A stretch of DNA of 64,000 nt from an uncultured Bacteroidota bacterium (GCA_902635965.1 CACPQA010000006.1:31793-95792); one strand, 5' to 3'; shown: positions 7,784 to 16,773, counted from the stretch's first letter. Made by a program: numbers and translations. The notes: generated from the letters alone by a model not told the origin.

Positions 7784-9016
7784 TTAGTTGTTTAGTGCGT
7801 TTAGTCTTTCTAATAGTGGCGGGTGTGAATAATGAATAAATGCATAAAATGGATGAGGATGAAGATTTGAAAGGTTATTAGCAGAAAGCTTCTTTAATGC
7901 TAGTGAAAGTTGTTTTCCATCATAAGTGTCTTTAGCGAATTTATCTGCTTCATATTCATTTTTTCTGCTAAAAATATTCATCATTACGCCAGTTATTAGC
8001 CCTATTGGACTGTAGAGAAGGGAGAATCCAATTAATCCAAGGTGAAAAGTGGATATTTTACCTCCAAGCGCAAATGATATTTCTGCTTCATTCAAACATA
8101 ATTGAAAAAGAAAACACATTAATCCAATTTGTATTATTGATAATAAAAGGCCCTTAAAAACGTGGTTTTTTTTGTAATGTCCAACCTCGTGAGCTAATAC
8201 AGCTAATAGTTCCTCATCTGTATGATTTTCAATTAACGTATCATACAATGCAATTGTTTTTTTTGGACCTAAACCAGAAAAAAATGCATTTGCCTTGGTA
8301 GACCTCTTAGATCCATCAATAATAAATATATTTTTTAGTGAATAACCTATCATTTTTGAATATTCGTTTATTTTTCTTCTAAGCTCACCATCACCAAGTG
8401 GTTCTAATTTGTTGAAAATTGGAACAATTAATGTTGCGTAAAAGGTATTTGTAAAAATTAAAAATATAGATAGACCCAGCCACAAATAAATCCAAAAATT
8501 TTGTTCAAAAATTATATAAAATTGAATCGCGAAGAAAAGTAAAATCCCTCCAATTAGAGCAGAAAGCAACAAGGATTTTATTTGATCAACTAAAAAAAGC
8601 CTTTTTGTTGTCTTATTAAAACCAAATTTTTCTTCAACCACAAATGTGGAATAAAATTTAATTGGTAGACTAATTACGTAATTAAGTAAATAAAAAATAG
8701 AAAAAAATAATACAGATTGTACGAATATTGATTCTGTAATTTTTGCAATGCTGTCACTAACAGTTCCATATATTCCCGAAATAATTAAAGCTAATGTTAA
8801 TAAAAATGAAATGGTAGATGATAAAAACGAAATTTTCCCTGTTTCTAATTTATAATCTCTAGATTTCTGATATTTTTCTTTTGGATAAAACTTTTTTAAT
8901 TCTTCTGGAACATGATTTTTCCAATTTTTATCATTAATATATTCTAAAATTGATGAGAAAATAAAATTAAAAGCAACTAAAATTAAGATAATGATAAACC
9001 AAATATTACTAGACAT
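7784..9016 (-). CDS. M48-family metalloprotease (CAAX/Ste24 type)
   Basis: A 410-residue integral membrane zinc protease. The zinc site is HEVGH at residues 276-280, with the third ligand in NEYEADKFA about 75 residues later. Ste24-type features include YEWVVEEKFGFN-like text (here VVEEKFGFNKTT), several transmembrane helices before the catalytic domain and DGSKRSTKANAFFSGLG before the zinc site. Family members degrade or process membrane proteins; bacterial substrates are mostly unknown. It reads into the rhodanese-like lipoprotein gene. A TATATTTG box lies 28 bases upstream of the ATG. Length and all catalytic residues are normal. Confidence 0.94.
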   Translation of the reverse strand: MSSNIWFIIILILVAFNFIFSSILEYINDKNWKNHVPEELKKFYPKEKYQKSRDYKLETGKISFLSSTISFLLTLALIISGIYGTVSDSIAKITESIFVQSVLFFSIFYLLNYVISLPIKFYSTFVVEEKFGFNKTTKRLFLVDQIKSLLLSALIGGILLFFAIQFYIIFEQNFWIYLWLGLSIFLIFTNTFYATLIVPIFNKLEPLGDGELRRKINEYSKMIGYSLKNIFIIDGSKRSTKANAFFSGLGPKKTIALYDTLIENHTDEELLAVLAHEVGHYKKNHVFKGLLLSIIQIGLMCFLFQLCLNEAEISFALGGKISTFHLGLIGFSLLYSPIGLITGVMMNIFSRKNEYEADKFAKDTYDGKQLSLALKKLSANNLSNLHPHPFYAFIHYSHPPLLERLNALNN

Positions 9017-9043
9017 AATTTGAAATATGATTTAAATTTACAA

Positions 9044-9051
9044 CAAATATA
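9044..9051 (-). promoter_or_regulatory. TAnnTTTG promoter box for the M48 protease
   Basis: On the minus strand the bases read TATATTTG, 28 bases before the ATG of the M48 gene. It lies in the divergent gap with the tspO-like gene. Confidence 0.5.
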
Positions 9052-9091
9052 AATTTTTGTTATCAACATAATTGATCTGCAAATATATATA

Positions 9092-9568
9092 ATGAATATT
9101 CGTTTATTTTTTAGTTGCCTTTTTGGAGTATTAGTCTCTAATACGGTTGGGTACGTATCAAGTTTTGCAACCAGATCCTCAGTAAATACTTGGTATAAAT
9201 ATTTAAATAAGCCAGTTTTTAATCCCCCTGATTGGATTTTTATGCCAGTTTGGATCATTCTTTACTTTCTTATGGGAATAGCCTTTGGTATTTTCTTCTC
9301 GTATGCTTTAAAAAAAAACACACAAAGTTTAGGAACAATTGCCTTTTTTCTACAGCTTTTTTTTAATGGCATTTGGTCCTTTGCTTTTTTTGGATTAAAA
9401 AACATATTTCTTGGATTAGTTACGATATTGATTTTATTAGCTTCTATTATTTTTTGTATTGGTGAGTTTAAAAAAGTAAATATATTTTCTTCTTATTTAA
9501 TGTTTCCTTACTTTTTATGGGTATGCTTTGCTTCAATTTTGAATATATCAATATTCATAATGAATTAA
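9092..9568 (+). CDS. TspO/MBR family membrane protein
   Basis: A 158-residue protein with five predicted helices and TspO signatures: WYKYLNKPVFNPPDWIFMPVWIILYFLMG at residues 33-61 (Pro/Trp-rich loop) and FFLQLFFNGIWSFAFFG at 85-101. C-terminal aromatic residues (YFLWVCFASILN) complete the pattern. Family members bind porphyrins or sterols and tune stress or light responses; in marine flavobacteria the gene often accompanies light-related genes, though none are adjacent here. It is divergent from the M48 gene with a 75-base gap. The start ATG at 9092 places the first helix at residues 3-23. Confidence 0.93.
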   Translation: MNIRLFFSCLFGVLVSNTVGYVSSFATRSSVNTWYKYLNKPVFNPPDWIFMPVWIILYFLMGIAFGIFFSYALKKNTQSLGTIAFFLQLFFNGIWSFAFFGLKNIFLGLVTILILLASIIFCIGEFKKVNIFSSYLMFPYFLWVCFASILNISIFIMN

Positions 9569-9573
9569 GAAAA

Positions 9574-11769
9574 TTATAAGTCTAGCCAATAGGTGAGTTT
9601 AAAAGAGATGGATCTTAAACTTGGAATTAGAGAATCCTCGTATAGATAGTTGTCATTAAAAACAATATAGAGATCTGAAAGTGGTGCAAATCTCCATTGA
9701 AGCCTTGAGTTAATTCCAAAATTTTTTGAAACATTTGAATACTGAAGATAATTCATCCAAAAAAGACTTTTATTGAATGTTAAATTGAATTTTGAAGTAG
9801 CCAGTATCAGTCTCCCATTCCCGTAAAATTCAGGAAGGGAAATTTTGTTAATTGAAAGGTTAAAACTTGATTGGAATACTGGTTCAAACCTGTAACTAAA
9901 TTGAGTTCTGAGAGACATTTTTTTACCATTATAAAAATCACCGTTATTAAATTCGAATCTATAATTTAATTTTTTTCTCTGATCATTTTTGTATCCAAAT
10001 TCAAGATAAGAATAGTAATAACTTGAATTCGCAGGTAAGGGATTTATGGAAAAGGATCTTAATGGATTGAAACTATCCTCTAGATGAGTGTAGTCTTTTC
10101 TTAAACTAATATCGATACCCGCCATAGAATTAAAATCAAATTGTAACTCTAGTCGGTAATTTCTATCCGTAATCAGTGATTTGTTTTCAGGTTTATCTAT
10201 ATATGCTAAGCTGGAGATGACATTTATAGAACGAATTTTTTTATTTTTAACCCAGAATCTTCTCTCATACCTAAAATAATTTTTAAATATCCCTTTCCTT
10301 CTAATAAAACCAAGATCAGACACAAATCCTTCGCCTAATCTTATTACTTTGGAGTAAATTGAATTGTTTCTCGTATTGTAGCTTAAAGAAAATCCAGTTG
10401 AAAAAGGATTGGTTTCATTTAACGTGCTAAATGAGTTATGATAGTAAAATTTTCCGTCCCAAACACCATCCTTTGAAAGTAAATTGTAATCAACACCAAT
10501 AACCCTATTATAATCTAATTCATTTTTAGCTGTATTTTGACGATTAATAAATAGTAAACTTAGGTTTGATCTGCTAAATAATTTTTGTTGCAATGCAATT
10601 ACTGAATTTGTATTCGCCTTTATATTATTTTTGGGGTCTTCATTTGTATACATATTTAAAACTCCAAGTCTTGTATTCTTTGATATTTTTCCGCTAAGTC
10701 TTAACCCAGCGCTTATTTTGTTTTCAATTGTGTTTCCATTTTCGTCTCTAGCTACACCAATTCTTCTTGAAAAAAAAGTTCTCGAGTCTCTGCTATCACC
10801 AAAGCTTGAAAATAAATCTCCATTTTGAATAAAAAATTGTCTTTTTTCTGGGAGATTAATTTCAAATCGAGTTATATTAACAATTTGGTCATCTACCTCA
10901 ACTTGAGAAAAATCTGGATTGAACGTCAAATCTAGATTCATACCATTTCCAATGGTGACTTTCGCATCACCACCAAAAGAAATATTATTATAATTTATAT
11001 TTGAATTGAAATCATTTGTATGAATACCACTTGTGTAAGGAATTACTGTTATTTGTGTTTTGGATTTTCCTAGAGGAACATCAAAAATAAGATTTCCAAA
11101 AAATGCTAAATCTAAAGCATTTTGATTTATTGGGACTTTATTCCACAAAGAAAATTCACCTGTAGATATATCTGCTCTAAAAACTTGAAATCTCCAATCT
11201 TTGGAACCATCAGGAAATTTTAAAGATTTTAATGGAATTTTAAATTCACATTGGTAAAAACCATCACCGATGTAGGTCTCTACTTCCCATTTGGTGTCCC
11301 AAGTCATATCTACATCATCTCCTCCCTCTGAAATTAGAGCATCTTTTTTTAATCCAACTGGATTGGACTCAAAGAAAAAAGCATTAGTTCCATCCTTGTA
11401 AGTATCAAATAAAAGAATTACAGCGTCATTTCCTTGAACTGAACTGTCTCTTTCTAGTGATGGAATGCCGTACTTGTTAGAGCTATTAAATGACCTAATA
11501 AAAGCGTATATGTAATCATCGTTGTGAACAACTTTCACTTCTGTTTTTTGGGAAGCTAATGTGTCGGCGGGAGAATTTTGCCAAAATTCTTTGCCCACTA
11601 AGTTTTTATCCCAAAACTCCTCATCGTCTTTTCCATCTAATTCAATTGATTGGTCTGTATAAGTACTATATAAAGTTTTAAATTCTTGAGCATTTATGAC
11701 TGTATTCAATAAAAATTGAGACACAAAAAAATAAAAGTTAAAAGAAATATTTTTTAAGATCATTGACAC
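9574..11769 (-). CDS. DUF5916-type outer-membrane protein with carbohydrate-binding-like domain
   Basis: A 731-residue exported protein. After the signal peptide (ending VINAQEF) comes a CBM9-like domain: SIELDGKDDEEFW, DDYIYAFIRS, DAVILLFDTYKDG, FKIPLKSLKF and WRFQVFRAD. The remaining 450 residues look like an outer-membrane beta barrel (NLPEKRQFFIQNGDLF, then many aromatic strands, terminal LTYWLDL). Both halves match the DUF5916 family of Bacteroidetes, whose role is unknown. The start may be GTG at 11769 or, two codons later, ATG at 11763; the ATG directly precedes the signal peptide. DoxX follows upstream with a 12-base gap, so they could share a transcript. Confidence 0.88.
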   Translation of the reverse strand: MSMILKNISFNFYFFVSQFLLNTVINAQEFKTLYSTYTDQSIELDGKDDEEFWDKNLVGKEFWQNSPADTLASQKTEVKVVHNDDYIYAFIRSFNSSNKYGIPSLERDSSVQGNDAVILLFDTYKDGTNAFFFESNPVGLKKDALISEGGDDVDMTWDTKWEVETYIGDGFYQCEFKIPLKSLKFPDGSKDWRFQVFRADISTGEFSLWNKVPINQNALDLAFFGNLIFDVPLGKSKTQITVIPYTSGIHTNDFNSNINYNNISFGGDAKVTIGNGMNLDLTFNPDFSQVEVDDQIVNITRFEINLPEKRQFFIQNGDLFSSFGDSRDSRTFFSRRIGVARDENGNTIENKISAGLRLSGKISKNTRLGVLNMYTNEDPKNNIKANTNSVIALQQKLFSRSNLSLLFINRQNTAKNELDYNRVIGVDYNLLSKDGVWDGKFYYHNSFSTLNETNPFSTGFSLSYNTRNNSIYSKVIRLGEGFVSDLGFIRRKGIFKNYFRYERRFWVKNKKIRSINVISSLAYIDKPENKSLITDRNYRLELQFDFNSMAGIDISLRKDYTHLEDSFNPLRSFSINPLPANSSYYYSYLEFGYKNDQRKKLNYRFEFNNGDFYNGKKMSLRTQFSYRFEPVFQSSFNLSINKISLPEFYGNGRLILATSKFNLTFNKSLFWMNYLQYSNVSKNFGINSRLQWRFAPLSDLYIVFNDNYLYEDSLIPSLRSISFKLTYWLDL

Positions 11770-11781
11770 CTAAATAATTAT

Positions 11782-12234
11782 TTAAAGCGCGAGCGAAAAA
11801 AAATACAAAATAGTTGGAATGAATATAAAAGAGCAAAAAATATCAAAAAATTTAGTTGAATTTTCCTCTGCATGCCAAAACGCAATAATCATCAATGGTA
11901 ATTGAAATGGTAGTCTAATTAAAGCATCGTTTTGAGTTATAGAGAGAGCATTTTGAGCCACTTCTGACAGATAAAGATGGACATTAGCAGGGAACACAAA
12001 AACCAAAAGATAAATTAACCCTATTCCAGCAAATTTTCTTGTTTTCTTAAATAGCAATAAAAATCCAAATAATATTTCAAAAAATCCAGATAAATAAATA
12101 AAAAACTGATGAAAAGGGATGTAGGGTGGCATAATCGAGACAAAAAAATTTACATCTGTAAAATGCTTTATTCCGATAACTAGGTAAAATAAGGAAAATG
12201 TATATATAGTTACACTTTTAAAATACCCTACCAT
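11782..12234 (-). CDS. DoxX-like membrane protein
   Basis: A 150-residue protein with four predicted transmembrane helices. It matches the DoxX-like pattern: FYLVIGIKHFTDVNFFVSIMPPYIPF at residues 17-42, LSGFFEILFGFLLLFKKTRKFAG at 49-71, and a third segment LVFVFPANVHLYL. DoxX relatives are linked to redox stress or quinone metabolism in some bacteria, but this short type is uncharacterised. A terminator hairpin separates it from the NTF2-like gene upstream, so it probably starts its own transcript, continuing into the DUF5916 gene. Confidence 0.85.
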   Translation of the reverse strand: MVGYFKSVTIYTFSLFYLVIGIKHFTDVNFFVSIMPPYIPFHQFFIYLSGFFEILFGFLLLFKKTRKFAGIGLIYLLVFVFPANVHLYLSEVAQNALSITQNDALIRLPFQLPLMIIAFWHAEENSTKFFDIFCSFIFIPTILYFFSLAL

Positions 12235-12244
12235 TAATTTAGAT

Positions 12245-12276
12245 TAAAAATCCCTCCTAATTTGCGTTAGAAGGGA
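12245..12276 (-). terminator. Rho-independent terminator after the NTF2-like gene
   Basis: On the minus strand TCCCTTCTAA pairs with TTAGGAGGGA across a short loop (one mismatch) and is followed by TTTTT at 12250-12246. It lies 10 bases past the stop of the 12286-12801 gene, just before the DoxX start. Confidence 0.8.
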
Positions 12277-12285
12277 AGTCGAGAT

Positions 12286-12801
12286 TTATTTTTCACTACT
12301 AGCCATAGCCGCATTCATAACACCTGAAGCATCGAAAAAGTCTCCAATTTCATGAATTTGACCCGCGCTATTGAAGTTAAAATAGTGGTATGCTCTTACT
12401 TTTATAGTTTCACCGTTTGCCATGCTTTTAGCTGACCATGTGCCATAAGTACGCACACTTCCGTCTTTAACTCCCAATGAGTCTGCACCTGGTAACCAAA
12501 CTCTTGCATCATAGGTAATGTCATCAAAGTTATCCATCCAAGCTTTGTTTCCAGATATGAATCCGTCATATTTAACTGGTTCAGATCCATAAAAAGGTGG
12601 ATAGTGGGTTACACCTGGGCATATAAGTGGTTTTTGGGCTTCTGTATCTTCTGTTTTAAATAATTCAAAAAACTTCTTTGCTGTGGCTAAATTTTTAGCA
12701 TAAAGGTCATCGCTTTTATTTTCTGCTTTTTGGTTATTAACCTCACAAGAAAAAGTAACTAATACAACAAAAAAACTAAGGACAAAGTATTTCAGATTCA
12801 T
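12286..12801 (-). CDS. NTF2/SnoaL-like lipoprotein
   Basis: A 171-residue lipoprotein: signal ending VTFSC with the lipid-anchored Cys19, then a conical NTF2-like fold. Supporting segments are LATAKKFFELFKTED (first helix), NKAWMDNFDDITYDARVWLPGADSLGV and SVRTYGTWSAKSM. They are followed by VRAYHYFNFNSAGQIHEIGDFFDASGVM, the typical last strands of SnoaL-like proteins. The fold is recognisable but the ligand or reaction is not. It is one of several exported NTF2-like proteins in this window (also at 15587, 16143, 26756 and 30107). Terminated by a strong hairpin downstream. Confidence 0.82.
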   Translation of the reverse strand: MNLKYFVLSFFVVLVTFSCEVNNQKAENKSDDLYAKNLATAKKFFELFKTEDTEAQKPLICPGVTHYPPFYGSEPVKYDGFISGNKAWMDNFDDITYDARVWLPGADSLGVKDGSVRTYGTWSAKSMANGETIKVRAYHYFNFNSAGQIHEIGDFFDASGVMNAAMASSEK

Positions 12802-12848
12802 AATTTCAATTTTTATATTATAAAATTAATAAAATATAATTTCACTAT

Positions 12849-13217
12849 TTAAACCTTGAATGAATTTATTATAAAAATTATCCAACCAATAATTAATATT
12901 AAACCACCAATTGGGGTTATAGGTCCAAGAAATGAAAAATTAATTTTTGTCATAGATTGTGTAGAAAGAAGAAAAATACTAAATGAAAAAAGAACTATAC
13001 CAAGGGAAAAAATAAGTAGCAAATTATTTTTACTTTGAATATTTGAATTTGATATAATTATCAATGCAAGACCATGATACATCATGTACTTTACACCAGT
13101 CTCGAATGATTTTAGCGATTCTTGGTTTAACAAATCTTTAAGTTTATGAGCTGCAATTGCCCCTAAGATGACAGAAAGTAAAGCAAAAAATCCACCAAAA
13201 ACTTTTAGTTTATCCAT
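12849..13217 (-). CDS. DUF423 family membrane protein
   Basis: A 122-residue protein with four hydrophobic helices and the DUF423 signature: ILGAIAAHKLKDLLNQESLKSFETGVKYMMYHGLALI at residues 18-54 and the closing FLGPITPIGGLILIIGWIIF at 96-115. Members are small inner-membrane proteins of unknown function present in most bacteria (E. coli YgdD). Its ATG abuts the stop of the upstream DUF6607-like gene, so the two are probably one transcript driven from the TACTTTTG box at 14155. Confidence 0.92.
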   Translation of the reverse strand: MDKLKVFGGFFALLSVILGAIAAHKLKDLLNQESLKSFETGVKYMMYHGLALIIISNSNIQSKNNLLLIFSLGIVLFSFSIFLLSTQSMTKINFSFLGPITPIGGLILIIGWIIFIINSFKV

Positions 13218-14120
13218 TTAATCAACGAATTTATCAATTAAGTTTCTAATTTCTTCTTTTGTTTCATAATCATCAACAAACAAGTACATATACAGTGGTT
13301 TTTGTTCATATAATTGAGAAACCTTAAGGTTTTCTTTTTTATTATATATATCGTTCCATACATCTTTTACAATTGTCCAATTTTTATAATTTTCCTTCCA
13401 CCATTCTAATGCGTATTTACATCTCTCGTCCTCTACTTTTTTGTATGTGTTGTATCCTTTTTCTTTTGCAATAGTTGTATTAATATTTTTTTTTCTGATA
13501 ATTTTAGAATTATCCTGTATGTGGGCCCAACCATAATCCATGATTTCGACTCTATTTCCCCTAATAGTCAGATTATAGTCGTTTCGAATGTCTCGCTCTC
13601 TTCTAGGAAGTGGGGCAGGAGTAGTACTTTCCCAATAGCTTTTACCATCAACATGAACCCAGGTACCTGAACCTTGATATCTTGGCCCATCGTCAACTTG
13701 AAATACTTTTTGAGACCATTGACCTTTAACCTGGTCTTTCGACTTATTTACGAATTTCCATACGTTATTGGAATCATATAGAAAAAAATCTTGATTTTGA
13801 TATGACCAGTCTTGTCTCCAGTGCTTGATAATGTAAGGTTCACCGTAGTCTCCGATTTGAAGTATATGTTGGATGGAAATATCATTTTTGTTGTCTTCAA
13901 TTAAATGCGCTAACTCTAAAGCATACATGGTCTTTGGTGGAGAGCTTATATAAGTAGAGTCTTCTGTATATACAAAGGTTTCAGCAAATTCGAATTTTAC
14001 TTCATAACATCCGCACATTGATTTGATTGACTCTTTGTCAAGATTCTTTTTGGATTGTGGGTGAAGTACAATACTGTTAAATGCAAGTAATAGAAATAGA
14101 AATAGTATGGTGTTTTTCAT
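13218..14120 (-). CDS. Secreted protein, DUF6607-like
   Basis: A 300-residue exported protein with a signal peptide (residues 1-22). Conserved-looking blocks are SMCGCYEVKFEFAETF (34-49), IKHWRQDWSYQNQ, GQWSQKVFQVDDGPRYQGSGTW and WESTTPAPLPRRERD, then YALEWWKENYKNW. Tryptophan- and aromatic-rich beta sheet is likely. The pattern agrees with my recollection of the DUF6607 family of proteobacteria and Bacteroidetes, function unknown. The stop abuts the DUF423 start. A consensus promoter box lies 35 bases upstream of the ATG. Confidence 0.8.
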   Translation of the reverse strand: MKNTILFLFLLLAFNSIVLHPQSKKNLDKESIKSMCGCYEVKFEFAETFVYTEDSTYISSPPKTMYALELAHLIEDNKNDISIQHILQIGDYGEPYIIKHWRQDWSYQNQDFFLYDSNNVWKFVNKSKDQVKGQWSQKVFQVDDGPRYQGSGTWVHVDGKSYWESTTPAPLPRRERDIRNDYNLTIRGNRVEIMDYGWAHIQDNSKIIRKKNINTTIAKEKGYNTYKKVEDERCKYALEWWKENYKNWTIVKDVWNDIYNKKENLKVSQLYEQKPLYMYLFVDDYETKEEIRNLIDKFVD

Positions 14121-14154
14121 GATAAAAAAAATTATAATTGGTCAAAATTTAGCA

Positions 14155-14162
14155 CAAAAGTA
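14155..14162 (-). promoter_or_regulatory. TAnnTTTG promoter box for the DUF6607-like gene
   Basis: The minus strand reads TACTTTTG, 35 bases before the ATG at 14120 and just past the stop of the next upstream gene. It indicates a separate transcript for 13218-14120 and the DUF423 gene. Confidence 0.5.
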
Positions 14163-14166
14163 AGTC

Positions 14167-14658
14167 TTATTTGCAATTTTTAAAAAACTCATCATAAGAA
14201 ATAAAAAAATCAGAATTACAATCTTTTGGATCTGATATAAACTCTTCGATATCAATTAGATAATCTTCAATGTAAAATTTATAATCCGCCAGATTTTCTT
14301 TAAGATAATTAAGTTCCTTTTTTCTTTTTAAATTCTCGCTTTTTAAAACAGTTGATGATTCCATTACATATTGAGCAAATGTAGTCTCGTATTTTTTTCT
14401 GGCTCTATTTAACTCAATTCTTGCCATTTTATTTACAATATCATTGTATTGTTTTATTGTGGTTTCATTCTGATTTTTTTGTATATATCTTAAAAAATCA
14501 CTAAAATTTATAGTTTTTCCATTGATTACTGCACTTTCGTTTTTATCTGAAATTAAATAAGATCCTAGGTTATAACCAAGTTCGTCAACTACTCTGATGG
14601 AATAATTTTGAAAAAAAATCAGAATTAAGAATTTTAGGGACAGAGGGAATTTATACAT
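14167..14658 (-). CDS. Exported protein of unknown function
   Basis: A 163-residue protein, not recognised. The N-terminus (MYKFPLSLKFLILIFFQNYS) is hydrophobic and could be a signal peptide or anchor. Residues 55-135 are mostly helical and charged (IQKNQNETTIKQYNDIVNKMARIEL, LKSENLKRKKELNYLKENL), consistent with a coiled coil. Its start overlaps nothing: the upstream lipoprotein stop is the adjacent base, so both are likely co-transcribed and may act together in the envelope. Confidence 0.65.
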   Translation of the reverse strand: MYKFPLSLKFLILIFFQNYSIRVVDELGYNLGSYLISDKNESAVINGKTINFSDFLRYIQKNQNETTIKQYNDIVNKMARIELNRARKKYETTFAQYVMESSTVLKSENLKRKKELNYLKENLADYKFYIEDYLIDIEEFISDPKDCNSDFFISYDEFFKNCK

Positions 14659-15264
14659 TTATTTAGTACTGTCATTAAATATAGTACAACTGTAGTCAAG
14701 AAAATCTCTTATGGTAAAATCTTTAGATTTAGTGTAATTAAGATGCTTCTCATAATAAGGTTCGTCCTTCAAATAAGCTAATTCATCATATTTTAAGTTG
14801 TCGCCATTTATGCTTATTGTTATATTTGCAGAATTTGGTAGTGCTCTGCCAAAGGGATTTTCACCACTATGCGCAGATGACTGATCTTCATCTGGGTGGG
14901 GATTATAACTTATATTGAGAATCAAAGTGTCTGAAGAAGGAGAAGTAAATTCAACAACTTCAACGAAACCTGTTGGATCCCTATAATTTTCATCGTCCTC
15001 ATAAGTTGTAGAACCTTCTTTATGCATAAAATAAAAAATCTCGCAAAAGGGCGAAGTATTGAAGTTTTCAATCGCACCCCAAAAAAATTTACCACTCTTA
15101 AAACGGATTATTCTTCTGATATTTGGACCAAAAATACTTTCTTTTTCTTCATCTAAAACCCATAGTGTATCTTCATATAAATCAAAAAATGAGTTTTCTT
15201 TGTCAGATTTTTGACAGGAAAAAGAAAGTAAAATCAAAATGCAGCTAATTATAATTCTTTTCAT
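14659..15264 (-). CDS. Lipoprotein of unknown function
   Basis: A 201-residue predicted lipoprotein: MKRIIISCILILLSFSCQ has a basic start, a hydrophobic run and a lipobox Cys. An in-frame upstream ATG at 15279 adds MFFCS but disrupts a normal signal peptide, so ATG 15264 is preferred. The mature part is acidic with TLWVLDEEKESIFG, GFVEVVEFTSPSSDTLILNISYNPHPDEDQSS and a final DFLDYSCTIFND. No family is recognised. It directly precedes the 14167-14658 gene without a gap. Confidence 0.7.
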   Translation of the reverse strand: MKRIIISCILILLSFSCQKSDKENSFFDLYEDTLWVLDEEKESIFGPNIRRIIRFKSGKFFWGAIENFNTSPFCEIFYFMHKEGSTTYEDDENYRDPTGFVEVVEFTSPSSDTLILNISYNPHPDEDQSSAHSGENPFGRALPNSANITISINGDNLKYDELAYLKDEPYYEKHLNYTKSKDFTIRDFLDYSCTIFNDSTK

Positions 15265-15354
15265 ACTGCAAAAAAACAAAATCTAAAAGAAAGTTTCAGT
15301 ATCAATCAATAAGAAAAAACTATTTAATTAGTGGTATTTATGCATTTAAAAAAT

Positions 15355-15362
15355 TAAATTTG
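15355..15362 (+). promoter_or_regulatory. TAnnTTTG promoter box
   Basis: TAAATTTG, an exact match, lies 22 bases before the TTG of a small plus-strand ORF in an otherwise empty gap of about 320 bases. Confidence 0.45.
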
Positions 15363-15383
15363 TACCAAAATTGAATTAAGCCC

Positions 15384-15494
15384 TTGAAAACAATAAAAGC
15401 TAGAAGTAAATTACGTTTTATAGCTCACAATCCAACTGGAGAGTTAATAAAGTATTTTTTCATTTTCATGAAAAAATTTAAAAGAAAGAAATAA
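15384..15494 (+). CDS. Possible 36-residue basic protein
   Basis: TTG to TAA encodes 36 residues with KTIKARSKLRFIAHNPTGEL followed by a hydrophobic IKYFFIFM and a KKFKRKK tail. It lies in a 320-base gap between genes on the other strand and has a TAAATTTG box 22 bases upstream. No homologue is recognised. Composition is unlike random AT-rich DNA (a GELIKY turn, no runs of Asn/Ile only), but the length is too small to be sure. Confidence 0.4.
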   Translation: MKTIKARSKLRFIAHNPTGELIKYFFIFMKKFKRKK

Positions 15495-15586
15495 TTTGAA
15501 TCTGAAATAGATTGTAATTATTTTTGGATGCAATACTTTTTTTTAATTTTTTTTCTTTGAAATTCATTATCTGCTATATTAATATT

Positions 15587-16141
15587 TTAAAGAGTAGTAA
15601 CCTCAAATAATTTCCATTTAGTATTAACCTTTTTATAATAAAAAAGCCCTCTACCAAAAAATATTTTTTTGTACTTAGAATTATATCGGCTGTAATGAAC
15701 GTCTAAAATAACAAAATCATCATTGAGTTTTATGAAATTATATTTGTTTAAAATAGAATATTTGTAGTCTTCTTGAATTTTCTCCTCTCTAAGCGTTTTA
15801 TATCTACTTACTAGCTGATCTTTATTTTTTATTGTTACCGGTTCTTCAAGATTGTTAAAAACAACTGGATATGAAAAGTAGTTTGATAATATGTCGTAAT
15901 CTTTATATTCAAATGCTTTATTGTATTTAATCCATAGGTTGACAATTGTACTTTCTACTTGACTTTTCTTATTTCCCAAAAGAGATCTTATTCCTACCCC
16001 AAATGGAGTTTGATCGGCCATATTACCAAGAATATTTGGAATCTTTTTCAGCAATATTTTTTCAATATCGCTTTCTTGTTGTGAATAAGATATAAAATGT
16101 ATTAAAAAAATTAAACAAATTTTTTTTTTTATGAAATTCAA
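15587..16141 (-). CDS. Exported NTF2-like protein
   Basis: A 184-residue protein with a signal peptide (cleavage after YSQ, about residue 21). From residue 60 on it has an NTF2-like layout: VESTIVNLWIKYNKAFEYKDYDILSNYFSYPVVF (helix plus first strand), NKDQLVSRYKTL, DDFVILDVHYSRY and GRGLFYYKKVNTKWKLFEVTTL (closing strands). The ligand is unknown. It follows another NTF2-like lipoprotein gene with one base between them, so the pair is probably translated from one transcript and may have arisen by an old duplication. Confidence 0.75.
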   Translation of the reverse strand: MNFIKKKICLIFLIHFISYSQQESDIEKILLKKIPNILGNMADQTPFGVGIRSLLGNKKSQVESTIVNLWIKYNKAFEYKDYDILSNYFSYPVVFNNLEEPVTIKNKDQLVSRYKTLREEKIQEDYKYSILNKYNFIKLNDDFVILDVHYSRYNSKYKKIFFGRGLFYYKKVNTKWKLFEVTTL

Positions 16142-16142
16142 A

Positions 16143-16649
16143 TTATTGATTTTTTTCTTGATATAGATTTACCTCATAAAATATTCCTGTTGGGTCAACA
16201 TAACAAATAGTACTTGCAATTTTGTTATTTTTCCATTCCCATCTACAGTGGCAGGGGTAACTATAACTTCTTCCTGAAAGCTTTGAATTAGCTGACCAAA
16301 TAAAATCATGATAAGTTACAACTTTTCCGTTATTGAAATAAGAAGTATATATATCTCTATTATTGTGTTTTATGTCTGTAAATAATACAGAGTGAAAATT
16401 ATAGCCATCAATAATCCCATCTACATTATATTCTAAATTATTAAAATAATGTTTTCCGTCAGGATCGAAGTAATCTTTTGCTATTCCAAAATTACCTTTT
16501 AGGTACGAGTCGGCAAGTTTTTCAATTATCAGTGACTTTTCATCTCCTTCATTAATTAATCCACTAAGTGGTGATTTGTCTTTTATTAAAGTATCTTGAC
16601 AGGATATGATTATAAGAGACAGAAAAAAAAATAATCCTAGTTTTTTCAT
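16143..16649 (-). CDS. NTF2-like lipoprotein
   Basis: A 168-residue lipoprotein: lipobox IIISC with Cys17, then residues 40-165 shaped like a SnoaL/NTF2 fold. Segments are IIEKLADSYLKGNFGIAKDYFDPDGKHYFNN, YNFHSVLFTDIKHNNRDIYTSYFNNGKVVTYHDFIWS, and CHCRWEWKNNKIASTICYVDPTG. The three clustered cysteines of the last segment are unusual for this fold. It is translationally adjacent to the 15587 gene. Function unknown. Confidence 0.72.
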   Translation of the reverse strand: MKKLGLFFFLSLIIISCQDTLIKDKSPLSGLINEGDEKSLIIEKLADSYLKGNFGIAKDYFDPDGKHYFNNLEYNVDGIIDGYNFHSVLFTDIKHNNRDIYTSYFNNGKVVTYHDFIWSANSKLSGRSYSYPCHCRWEWKNNKIASTICYVDPTGIFYEVNLYQEKNQ

Positions 16650-16773
16650 TTTTAAATTTTAAGTCTAATATAAAATTTTAATCAATGCTTTATAATATTA
16701 TCTTATAGATAATTCGAATATACATATATAAAATATCAATTTTTAAACTAAATTATGTCGAAATTTACTCTAT

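Noticed and set aside
12402..12590. Minus-strand ORF inside the NTF2-like gene
   Set aside because: Alternative frame of a clearly coding gene with a signal peptide and fold pattern.
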